From: an uncultured Desulfotignum sp.
GTDB taxonomy: Bacteria > Desulfobacterota > Desulfobacteria > Desulfobacterales > Desulfobacteraceae
Reading direction: 5' to 3'
Assembly: GCA_937951975.1 (NCBI GenBank)
Contig: CALGAJ010000394.1
Span: forward strand, 1 to 10,001
DNA: 10,001 nucleotides
Part shown: positions 1 through 6,524 of the stretch, in pieces
Layout of the letters: each line of letters begins with the position of its first letter
How positions within the stretch are numbered: the stretch's first letter is position 1
Program-made: the position numbers and the translations under genes
The notes under the pieces: model-generated
What the model was told of the DNA's origin: nothing
Databases searched by the model: none
What the model saw: only the letters and a program-made list of their open reading frames with translations

Positions 1-108
1 GTGATCAAGCCCTGGGAAGGACACATGCTGAAAGCGGCGGTCATCGCCCTGGTGCCGGTGATCGTTGCCTGGGCCGTGTACTGGATCGTGGCGGCTCCGA
101 AAAAATAA
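1..108 (+). CDS. C-terminal end of an unidentified membrane protein (partial)
   Basis: An open frame runs from the first base of the window to a TAA stop. The visible 35 residues read VIKPWEGHMLKAA, then a hydrophobic stretch rich in Val, Ala, Ile and Trp, and end in APKK. This is one membrane-spanning helix with a short basic tail. The stretch has no internal stop and a strongly hydrophobic composition, which favours real coding. A GTG lies at base 1, so a complete small protein cannot be excluded, but no upstream ribosome site is visible and a longer gene cut by the window edge is simpler. The gene converges on the qrc operon. I do not recognise the family and assign no function. Confidence 0.5.
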   Translation: MIKPWEGHMLKAAVIALVPVIVAWAVYWIVAAPKK

Positions 109-160
109 ACCGGGCTCATCCACCCGGCTCCTCCGTTTTTCCTGAATAGTCCTTCCAGAC

Positions 161-200
161 AAAAAAACCGGCCCGGTTCCGTGCTTCAGAACCGGGCCGG
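161..200 (-). terminator. Rho-independent terminator of the qrc operon
   Basis: A perfect 12-bp GC-rich stem (168-179 paired with 189-200) closes a 9-base loop. Read on the minus strand it is followed at once by seven T residues (the A run at 161-167). It lies 36 bases past the stop of the last small gene of the qrc operon. On the plus strand no T run follows the stem, so it should act only on minus-strand transcripts. Confidence 0.93.
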
Positions 201-236
201 GGTCAAGGAACGGGCAACTGTGGTCAAACGGATCAA

Positions 237-395
237 TCAGTGATGATTGTCTCCGGTATCGTTCATGGTGTCGATGGCGGATTTGACGATGCAGTAGGTC
301 ATTCCGGCACCCAGGATGCCGATGGCATACCAGAAACCACCGAAAAACAGCATATGGCCGATGTCCCATACCCACTCGAAAATAAATGGAAACAT
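237..395 (-). CDS. Small single-helix membrane protein, fifth gene of the qrc operon (52 aa)
   Basis: This short frame starts at ATG 395 and ends in TGA at 237-239. It begins MFPFIFEWVWDIGHMLFFGG, continues through a Gly-rich hydrophobic helix (about residues 14-38, one Cys near its end) and ends in a polar acidic tail finishing DNHH. An AGGAG at 403-407 sits 7 bases before the ATG, and the frame begins only 15 bases after the qrcD stop, so co-translation in the qrc operon is very likely. The operon terminator follows 36 bases downstream. The described Qrc complex has four subunits, A to D, and I do not recognise this product. By analogy, the hmc operon of Desulfovibrio also encodes a tiny membrane protein (HmcD). 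A small accessory or structural subunit is inference only; no catalytic motif is visible. Confidence 0.85.
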   Translation of the reverse strand: MFPFIFEWVWDIGHMLFFGGFWYAIGILGAGMTYCIVKSAIDTMNDTGDNHH

Positions 396-410
396 ATTTT
401 TTCTCCTTTC

Positions 411-1664
411 TTAGGATTCCCGGGCCTCGGGCAGACGGTTCAGTTCCAGTTCCTGGGGAAATACCGGCAGATACCGGTATGCCACTGCAATCAAAATGAT
501 GCCGTAGGCCACCGGCAGAATGGTGGTGGCCACTTCCTGCCATGACGGGATATACAATGCCCAGGTATCAAAGGGCATGACCGGGACCGCCATAATCTGA
601 AGCACCATGACCCACCGGTTGATACACACGCCGATGACCGCCAGAACAATGGCGATCAGTCTGAAAGTGGGGTTTTCCCGGGTGGACTTGTTGATAAGCA
701 AAAGGCCCGGAATCACGCCGCAGACAATCACTTCCGCCACCAGAATCCAATACCCGTAAAACCCGTTACTGGTATAAAAATGGCTCAGCTCAAACCCCAG
801 GCCCGGTGCCGTATAGTATGCCCAGTACCAGGTATCGATGATTTTGGCGATCATATAGGTAAAAATCATCCATCCGGAAATTTTGGCCAGCAGATGAACC
901 ACATTGTCCTTGACCAGTTTTTTACCGGTCACGGTTTCGGTGATCCGGGTCACCAGCAGGGTGAAGCAGGGACCGAAAGCCGCAGCCGACCAGGTGAACA
1001 GAAAAAACGACCAGGGCCAGATCAGCAACCCTTCCCGGAAGGCAAACGGACGGCCGTACATGACACCGGCCACCCCGCCTAAAGACCCCTGATGGAAAAA
1101 GGACAAAAACGCACCGGTGGCGGCAAAAATAGCCATCACACCGTGCATGTTATGGGCCAGATGATGGAAAAAAGGCACCTTGTTGAGCTGCCGGTTTTCC
1201 AGGATATTGGGAATGAACTCAATGGTCAGCACCGCAAAATAGCAGGACAGACAGAACGCCACTTCCGTGAGCATGGAATGCACATTGGCATGCCAGAAAA
1301 TAAACCATCCCCGCAACGGCTGTCCGATATCGATCGCCAGAATCAGCAGGGCGGAGCTGTAGCAGATAAACCCGATGATCACGGCAAAGTTGATAATGTT
1401 TTTCAATTCATCAATTTTAAAAATATATTTGAGCAATCCGGTAAAAAAAGCGCCGCCTCCCACCGCGATCACTGCCAGGTCCGCCCAGATCCACAGGGCA
1501 AACCCGTAATAATCGTTCATGTTGGTCTGGTTCAATCCCTTGAACCAGCACAGCAGCATGGCATAAACGCCCCAGAGCAGGACAGCCCCCACAATGGCGA
1601 TCCCCAGCATGAATTTGGGGAATGAACACCGTTTTGCACCTTCAGGTATTAATGCAGCATCCAT
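411..1664 (-). CDS. qrcD: QrcD, NrfD/PsrC-like integral membrane subunit of menaquinone reductase
   Basis: QrcD is the membrane subunit of the Qrc complex, where menaquinone is reduced with electrons from the periplasmic subunits. The 417-residue product is very hydrophobic with about ten helices, typical of the NrfD/PsrC/ActC family. Family-like motifs are visible: AIDIGQPLRGW near residue 110, FFHQGSLGG near 189-197 (the conserved His by the quinone pocket in relatives), and NRWVMVLQ near 349. I placed the start at ATG 1664, because GAGGAG at 1674-1679 is 9 bases from it. An in-frame TTG at 1670 lies only 3 bases from that site and would add two residues. The gene starts 33 bases after qrcC and is followed by the 52-aa gene. 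The assignment rests on the full qrcABCD order as much as on this protein alone. Confidence 0.95.
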   Translation of the reverse strand: MDAALIPEGAKRCSFPKFMLGIAIVGAVLLWGVYAMLLCWFKGLNQTNMNDYYGFALWIWADLAVIAVGGGAFFTGLLKYIFKIDELKNIINFAVIIGFICYSSALLILAIDIGQPLRGWFIFWHANVHSMLTEVAFCLSCYFAVLTIEFIPNILENRQLNKVPFFHHLAHNMHGVMAIFAATGAFLSFFHQGSLGGVAGVMYGRPFAFREGLLIWPWSFFLFTWSAAAFGPCFTLLVTRITETVTGKKLVKDNVVHLLAKISGWMIFTYMIAKIIDTWYWAYYTAPGLGFELSHFYTSNGFYGYWILVAEVIVCGVIPGLLLINKSTRENPTFRLIAIVLAVIGVCINRWVMVLQIMAVPVMPFDTWALYIPSWQEVATTILPVAYGIILIAVAYRYLPVFPQELELNRLPEARES

Positions 1665-1673
1665 ATTCAATTA

Positions 1674-1679
1674 CTCCTC
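1674..1679 (-). promoter_or_regulatory. Ribosome binding site deciding the qrcD start
   Basis: GAGGAG on the minus strand. It is 9 bases from ATG 1664 but only 3 from the in-frame TTG at 1670, so the ATG is the better start. Confidence 0.7.
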
Positions 1680-1697
1680 ACATCGATTTTGGATTTT

Positions 1698-2555
1698 CTA
1701 TTCATGGGAAGCCGACCCATAGACATTTTTCACTTTGTCCCATTCCCCGTCCAGATAGTGGTCTCCCAGCTTGCGGACCCATTCCCGTTCAGACATGTAA
1801 TACACCTTGGGATTGGTTCCGAGCCGTTCCAGCAGCCGGAATACTTTGGGATTTCTGGATTTTCCCACCACATCCGGATTCAGCGGATCCGGATGCGGGT
1901 CCGGTTTGACAATCTGATGAACCTTGTGAGAGGGATTGTTCAAATCACCGAAAACAATAGCGCCGGCAGGGCACGCTGTGGTGCAGGCGGTCTGGTAATC
2001 CGCTTCTGGGATTTCATCCGACCCGTTTGCATAGGCTTTTTCCCGTGCCAGCTGATACCGGTGATAACAGAAACTGCATTTTTCCACCACCCCCCGCATC
2101 CGCGGGGATACATTGGGGCTCAGATATTTTTCCATACCTTCGGGCCAAACCGGATCCCACCAGTTAAAATACCGGGCGTGATACGGACAGGCTGCCATGC
2201 AGTACCGGCATCCGAAACATCTGGTGTAAATCTGGGAAACAATCCCGGTATCATATCCGTAATCGGTCGCAGTGGCCGGACAGACCGACACGCAGGGAGA
2301 ATGCCCGTGATCGCCCTTGCCGCCGCAGTGCTGGCAGGGCCTGGGCAGAAATGCCACCTCAGTATCCGGGAACGGTCTATTATTGGTCAGCCGGTAAACC
2401 CGCATCCAGGTGATGCTGTCCTTTTTGTCGGACTCATCCTCCTTGAACGGCACATTGTTCTCAGACATGCAGGAGACCGCACAGGTACCGCACCCGGTAC
2501 ATTTGTCCAGATCGATCACCATGCCGTATTTGTGTGCTTTTTTATCGTGTATCAT
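1698..2555 (-). CDS. qrcC: QrcC, periplasmic four-cluster ferredoxin-like subunit of menaquinone reductase
   Basis: QrcC is the electron-transfer subunit linking the hemes of QrcA to QrcD. The 285-residue protein has sixteen Cys in four ferredoxin-type groups: 19/22/25/29; 74/77/88/92; 113/116/119/123; 160/163/191/195. That is enough for four cubane-type clusters, paired across motifs as in the DmsB/PsrB/ActB family. No signal peptide is visible. In this family the Fe-S subunit is normally exported folded together with its Tat-signal partner, here QrcB, so a periplasmic location is inferred. The C-terminal 80 residues (RNPKVFRLLERLGTNPKVYY and onward) resemble the tail of PsrB-like proteins. 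AGAGG at 2561-2565 is 5 bases from the ATG. The gene lies 32 bases after qrcB and 33 before qrcD. Confidence 0.95.
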   Translation of the reverse strand: MIHDKKAHKYGMVIDLDKCTGCGTCAVSCMSENNVPFKEDESDKKDSITWMRVYRLTNNRPFPDTEVAFLPRPCQHCGGKGDHGHSPCVSVCPATATDYGYDTGIVSQIYTRCFGCRYCMAACPYHARYFNWWDPVWPEGMEKYLSPNVSPRMRGVVEKCSFCYHRYQLAREKAYANGSDEIPEADYQTACTTACPAGAIVFGDLNNPSHKVHQIVKPDPHPDPLNPDVVGKSRNPKVFRLLERLGTNPKVYYMSEREWVRKLGDHYLDGEWDKVKNVYGSASHE

Positions 2556-2587
2556 CAGAACCTCTTTGAAAAGTTATCCACATCCGT

Positions 2588-4717
2588 TTAGGCCTTTGAA
2601 ATTCCGGCTTTTATGCCAAAAGCGGCATCCATGCCTGAAACCGGCTCGATTTTCGGTGAAATCAATGCATTGATGTTCACCCCTTTGCCTGACACATATT
2701 TGTTGTCCAGCATGTGTCCAAGGCCTTTGACCATACCGATGACACCGGGCATGATCCCGTCATTGAAATGCACCCGCACCGGAAAGGATCCGGCAGAAGT
2801 TGTCAACGTGACAAATCCGCCGTCTTTCAGATTTTTGGCGGATTGGGGATTGATTTCCACAAACATGTCCGTTCCTTTGAGAATCCGGTCGGACACTGTT
2901 TTGATGGCAAATGGAGAAGGTGCCGGTACCGTGGGCGGCACCCGGAAATTATCGATGGGAATCAGAGTGAATTCCAGATCGCCTTCCGGTTTCATCGTCT
3001 CAGGGTTTTCCGCCAGAAACTCAAAATCCGTTTCCACGGATCCGACCGGCGGATTCTCAGACAGCACCACATGACCTCTCCGGGCCAGGGGACCCCATAT
3101 TTTTGAGGTCACCTGTTTCAGGCAGGTCTCATAACTGTCCCAGGCAAAACTTTTGGCCATGTCACCGCCCAGGGCTCTGGCCATTCCAATCACCACGTCT
3201 CCGGGACTGCGGGTATTGAACACCGGCTTTACCATGGGTTTTGAAAGCCCCACCACGGTTGCGGCCAGGCCGGCTGTTGAAGGCACATCCTCCATACGTT
3301 CCAGAAACGTGGATACCGGCAGAATCACATCCGATACCATGGCGGTTTCATCCATGAACGATGTCACACAGACCTTGAACGGGATCTTTTCAAACGCCGC
3401 CCGGACCCCGGACGGATCATTCAGGGCAAAACAGGGATTGGCATTATAGACCATCAGCGCTTTTACCGGTGATTCCCCCGATTTTCCGACCCGGGTCACC
3501 AGTTCCTGAACCGAACCTGCCAGCGGGGCGGCCGCGCTGCCTTTCAACGCGACGGTATCCTGGAGCGGGTCCGGAAAACTCAGATATTTCGGCATGGGTT
3601 TGACAAACGTCCCGCCCTGTTTGTTAACATTGCCGCTCAGACAGTTCAGCGTATGAACCGCTGCAAATTCCTTGAGATTCTGAGCCCCTTCACCGCGTCC
3701 TTTCCCCGGCAGGGCCACAGGCATTTTCGCCTTGGCAAATGCGATGGCGGTTTTCTGGATGTCTGATGCGCTGATGCCGGTGACAGCAGCCACCTTGTCC
3801 AGGGGATATTCTTTTTGCACCATGGCGGTAAACCGCATGAATCCACCGGTGAACCCCTGAGCAAATACCGGATCAAACAGGTTCTCCTTGAGCAGAACCG
3901 CGCACATGCCCATGGCCAGGTCCGCCTCAGTGCCCGGATTGATGGGAATCCACCGGTCAGCACCGGCAGCGGTATTGGAAAGCCGGGGTTCGATCTGAAT
4001 CAGGGTGGCTTCCCGCTGTCTTCTGCTGCCCATGGCCTGGATACATGCCACTGGAGATCCCCACCCGTCAATCACCCCGGCACCGAAACTTAAGATAAAA
4101 TCGGAGTTGTCAATATCAAATCCCAGGGTATATTCATCGCCGTGCAGGGTTTTTGCCGTCCGGACCAGCCAGGATTCAAGATCCGGCATGGTCAGGCAGT
4201 TGGGAGAACCGAATGCCGCCATGAAATGTTTGAAAAGGCCCGGAACCGACCCCTGACCCGATCCGGTGATACAGGCCAAAGATTCCGGTTGTTGATCGCT
4301 TCGAAGTTCACCCAGTCTGCCTGCAACCATGGTGAGGGCCTCATCCCAGGTAATGGGCACGAACCGGTTGTTGACTCTTTTCAAAGGCGATTTCACCCGG
4401 CTGGGATCATACAGGTATTGAAGTCCGGCAATCCCATGCAGACAGACCCCGCCGTTGTTCACCGGATAAGGGTCCAGACCTTCAATTTTCACCGGCCGTC
4501 CGTCGATTTTTCTTACTGAGATACCGCAGGCACCGGGGCATAAATGGCATACGGTCCGGTCATAGGACACTTCTCCGTCCGGCGGTACCGGTGTCCAGGG
4601 CCAGTTCTGTGTCCAGATGGAAAAATCATCCGTGAGCTTGGCTCCTACAGGGGAGATGGCAATGCCTGCAACTGCGCCGATTCCCAATCCCAAGAAGCTT
4701 CGTCTGTCAACTTTCAT
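2588..4717 (-). CDS. qrcB: QrcB, Tat-exported molybdopterin-oxidoreductase-like subunit of menaquinone reductase
   Basis: This 709-residue member of the DMSO reductase superfamily is the large periplasmic subunit of Qrc. A twin-arginine signal opens the protein (DRRSFLGLGIG, residues 4-14, then a hydrophobic stretch). An N-terminal Fe-S motif follows, with Cys at 57, 60, 64 and 92 (CHLCPGAC, then GGVCLHG). The pterin-region motif PINPGTEADLAMGM (about 258-271) is kept. At the usual metal-ligand site, after AFGSPN near 168-173, no Cys, Ser or selenocysteine is evident; the sequence runs CLTMPDLESW. This agrees with the published view that Qrc carries no molybdenum, so the protein is probably structural or electron-conducting rather than catalytic. 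Start: ATG 4717 is 9 bases from AGAGG (4727-4731), whereas the in-frame ATG at 4726 abuts it. The gene follows qrcA by 41 bases. Confidence 0.95.
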   Translation of the reverse strand: MKVDRRSFLGLGIGAVAGIAISPVGAKLTDDFSIWTQNWPWTPVPPDGEVSYDRTVCHLCPGACGISVRKIDGRPVKIEGLDPYPVNNGGVCLHGIAGLQYLYDPSRVKSPLKRVNNRFVPITWDEALTMVAGRLGELRSDQQPESLACITGSGQGSVPGLFKHFMAAFGSPNCLTMPDLESWLVRTAKTLHGDEYTLGFDIDNSDFILSFGAGVIDGWGSPVACIQAMGSRRQREATLIQIEPRLSNTAAGADRWIPINPGTEADLAMGMCAVLLKENLFDPVFAQGFTGGFMRFTAMVQKEYPLDKVAAVTGISASDIQKTAIAFAKAKMPVALPGKGRGEGAQNLKEFAAVHTLNCLSGNVNKQGGTFVKPMPKYLSFPDPLQDTVALKGSAAAPLAGSVQELVTRVGKSGESPVKALMVYNANPCFALNDPSGVRAAFEKIPFKVCVTSFMDETAMVSDVILPVSTFLERMEDVPSTAGLAATVVGLSKPMVKPVFNTRSPGDVVIGMARALGGDMAKSFAWDSYETCLKQVTSKIWGPLARRGHVVLSENPPVGSVETDFEFLAENPETMKPEGDLEFTLIPIDNFRVPPTVPAPSPFAIKTVSDRILKGTDMFVEINPQSAKNLKDGGFVTLTTSAGSFPVRVHFNDGIMPGVIGMVKGLGHMLDNKYVSGKGVNINALISPKIEPVSGMDAAFGIKAGISKA

Positions 4718-4726
4718 ATGTAACAT

Positions 4727-4731
4727 CCTCT
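4727..4731 (-). promoter_or_regulatory. Ribosome binding site deciding the qrcB start
   Basis: AGAGG on the minus strand directly touches the first in-frame ATG (4726) and is 9 bases from the second (4717). The second therefore fits initiation better and gives a standard Tat signal beginning MKVDRRSFLG. Confidence 0.65.
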
Positions 4732-4758
4732 ATAAAGTTTTGAATTCTTGTGTATGGT

Positions 4759-5430
4759 CTATTTGTGGCACTGGAAGCAATACCCTTTGTGGCCGGTTTC
4801 CTTCTCATGACACACCGCGCAGTCATTCATTTTCATGCGGTCCCAGGGATTCTTCTTGATGCCCCAGATATTTTTGCCCCATATATCACGGCTGTAGCCG
4901 GTAAGTCGGTTTTCCTCATAGGGCCGGGATGTTCTGGTTTCCTCGATGGGGCCGTGACAGGATTTACAGTCCATACCCGCGGCATTGATATGGGCGGCAT
5001 GGGAAAAGAAAACACAATCCGGCTGCCGGGCATATACATACCAGGGAACCTCCTGTTCTTTAGCCACATATTCGGCTGCGAATATGGCCTCATCTTTTGT
5101 ATCACCCATGGGTTCATCCGTGTGGCAGTCCAGACAGGATTCAGTTTTGGGAATCCCTGAAAATGTGCCGTCGTCCCGGAGATAATGACAGGATTCACAG
5201 TCCCCGGTTTCCTCCACATGGAGCACATGGTCGAAATTAAAAGGTTGCTCGTGTTTGGAATAGAGCAGTTTGGGGAACAGGAGCCAGCCGGACAGGAAGC
5301 ATATCAGAAATGCCACAATAAAAAAAATGACACCCAGCCCCAGGCCTGTGTCATTTTTCGGGTCACCGGCAGTGCCTGCTGTCGCACCATCCATGGAACC
5401 GTGTTCAGTTTTGTTTTCTATTTCACTCAT
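4759..5430 (-). CDS. qrcA: QrcA, membrane-anchored multiheme cytochrome c of menaquinone reductase
   Basis: QrcA is the entry point for electrons from periplasmic cytochrome c3 into Qrc. The 223-residue product has a short polar N-terminus, one membrane helix at about 31-52 (uncleaved anchor), then a periplasmic domain with five CXXCH heme motifs: residues 78-82, 99-103, 155-159, 204-208 and 218-222, the last at the C-terminus. Many extra His residues could serve as axial ligands, including an FSHAAH motif at 142-147. A sixth, unpaired Cys (139) lies just before that motif; Qrc is described as a six-heme complex, so this may mark an atypical heme site. Start: ATG 5430 has a GGGG 5 bases upstream, while the in-frame ATG at 5445 has no ribosome site. 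It is the first gene of the operon, 128 bases from the predicted transcription start. Confidence 0.95.
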   Translation of the reverse strand: MSEIENKTEHGSMDGATAGTAGDPKNDTGLGLGVIFFIVAFLICFLSGWLLFPKLLYSKHEQPFNFDHVLHVEETGDCESCHYLRDDGTFSGIPKTESCLDCHTDEPMGDTKDEAIFAAEYVAKEQEVPWYVYARQPDCVFFSHAAHINAAGMDCKSCHGPIEETRTSRPYEENRLTGYSRDIWGKNIWGIKKNPWDRMKMNDCAVCHEKETGHKGYCFQCHK

Positions 5431-5511
5431 GAAAACCCCATCCATGTTAAAAAGTTGATGTTTACTATACCCTTTTTATCCAGGCACTTGCCGGGACATA
5501 TCTGTTTGCAG

Positions 5512-5528
5512 CCAGTGGGCCCCACTGG
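5512..5528. promoter_or_regulatory. Palindrome in the qrcA leader (possible operator or RNA hairpin)
   Basis: Perfect 8-bp arms (5512-5519 and 5521-5528) flank a single central base. The site lies about 30 to 46 bases downstream of the predicted qrc transcription start and 82 bases before the qrcA ATG. A one-base centre is too tight for a normal RNA loop without opening the inner pairs, so a dimeric repressor site is at least as likely. The regulator is unknown. Confidence 0.5.
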
Positions 5529-5564
5529 ATACAATTGGTGTTCACACAGCACAATTCGCGTTAA

Positions 5565-5593
5565 TCTATAGTAATATCTGAAATTCTTGTCAA
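5565..5593 (-). promoter_or_regulatory. Predicted sigma-70 promoter of the qrc operon
   Basis: On the minus strand a perfect TTGACA (5588-5593) is followed after exactly 17 bases by TATAGA (5565-5570, 4 of 6 matches). The expected start is near 5558, giving a leader of about 128 bases. The promoter sits between the hairpin after ccsB and qrcA, so qrc can be transcribed independently of resB-ccsB. Short repeats lie around and below the start: the sequence acaatt at 5531-5536 and 5551-5556, and the GTGT/ACAC inverted pair at 5538-5547. Confidence 0.75.
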
Positions 5594-5622
5594 GATAAAA
5601 TGAGGCGGGAAACAGGAAGGAC

Positions 5623-5678
5623 AACCCGGTTGCGGACGGGTATCAGGCAAAGGCATGAGCCCCGTCCGCAACCGGGTT
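5623..5678 (-). terminator. Long hairpin after ccsB, probable terminator
   Basis: A perfect 18-bp stem (5623-5640 with 5661-5678) encloses a 20-base loop, starting 12 bases after the ccsB stop. On the minus strand the stem is followed by a broken pyrimidine tract (TTGTCCTTCCTGTTT) rather than a clean T run, so it may terminate weakly or protect the 3' end of the resB-ccsB transcript. On the plus strand it ends in TTTT, but no plus-strand gene lies to its left. Confidence 0.7.
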
Positions 5679-5690
5679 TTAAACAAACGA

Positions 5691-6524
5691 TCAGCCGTAA
5701 CTGTGAAGTCCGGACAGCAGGAAATTGACCCCGAAATAGGTGAACAGCACCGCGATGAAACCGGTGATGGACACCAGTGCCAGATTTCGGCCATGCCAGC
5801 CCCGCATCAGCCGCAGGTGCAGGAAAATGGCATACACGAACCAGGTGATCAGCGACCAGGTTTCCTTGGGATCCCAGGACCAGTATTTGCCCCAGGCGGA
5901 GTTGGCCCAGACCGCCCCGGTAATGATGCCGATGGTCAGAAAAAGAAATCCGAACACCACCATCTGGTAGGTGAGTTCATCAATGACCTCTCCGTCCGGC
6001 AGTCGTGAGAAAATCGAGTGCTGACCCGGTTTCCCGGGTTTCACGTAATAGGTGAGGCTGAGCCCGAAAGCCAGGGCGAATCCGGCATACCCCAGAAAAC
6101 AGGTCACCACATGGGCAATGAGCCAGTTGCTTTTCAATGCCGGTATCAGCGGATTGATCTTGGCACTCATACTCGGGTCAAACGAGGCATAGGCAATGGC
6201 CAGAAAAATCAAGGGCGACACAAACACCCCGAACCCCTGTTCCTTGTATTTGATCTCCACATACAGATACAATGCGGCCATGGTCCAGGAAAAAAAGACC
6301 AGGGATTCATACATGTTTGAAAACGGGGCCCGGCCAATCCCCATCTGGTACGATTCCACCCACCGCAGTCCGATCCCGGCCGTATTCAGAACCAGTCCAA
6401 GCACCAGCACATAAAACCCGGCGGTGGCAGGCATTTTTTTCTTAAAAGCAAACGCCCCGACATAACACACCATTGCCAGGCCGTACAAAAAAGTGGTCGA
6501 AGACAACGCAAACGCACTGTTCAT
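5691..6524 (-). CDS. ccsB: CcsB/ResC-type (CcsA-like) heme handling protein, System II cytochrome c biogenesis
   Basis: This is the heme delivery half of the System II cytochrome c synthase, working with ResB to carry heme across the membrane and join it to CXXCH sites. The 277-residue product is hydrophobic with about eight helices. It carries the tryptophan-rich WWD signature at 206-223 (WANSAWGKYWSWDPKETW). Candidate heme-ligand His residues are H138 (SNWLIAHVV), H236 (IFLHLR) and H274 in the conserved C-terminal GLHSYG. Naming varies: databases often call this protein CcsB, while Bacillus ResC and plastid CcsA are homologues. Its ATG overlaps the resB stop by 4 bases (ATGA), so translation is coupled; upstream there is only a weak AAGGGTGA. 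Likely clients include QrcA, encoded just downstream. Confidence 0.94.
   Translation of the reverse strand: MNSAFALSSTTFLYGLAMVCYVGAFAFKKKMPATAGFYVLVLGLVLNTAGIGLRWVESYQMGIGRAPFSNMYESLVFFSWTMAALYLYVEIKYKEQGFGVFVSPLIFLAIAYASFDPSMSAKINPLIPALKSNWLIAHVVTCFLGYAGFALAFGLSLTYYVKPGKPGQHSIFSRLPDGEVIDELTYQMVVFGFLFLTIGIITGAVWANSAWGKYWSWDPKETWSLITWFVYAIFLHLRLMRGWHGRNLALVSITGFIAVLFTYFGVNFLLSGLHSYG

Noticed and set aside
110..140. Weak hairpin (CCGGG/CCCGG) then five T residues as a terminator for the left-edge gene
   Set aside because: Only a 5-bp stem, and the T run starts 8 bases past it; too weak to report as a feature.
1689..2591. 300-codon open frame on the plus strand opposite qrcC
   Set aside because: The opposite strand encodes a four-cluster iron-sulfur protein with 16 correctly spaced Cys; this frame is its shadow.
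4718..4726. First ATG of the qrcB frame as start
   Set aside because: It touches the ribosome site with no spacing; the next in-frame ATG has 9 bases and yields a standard Tat signal.
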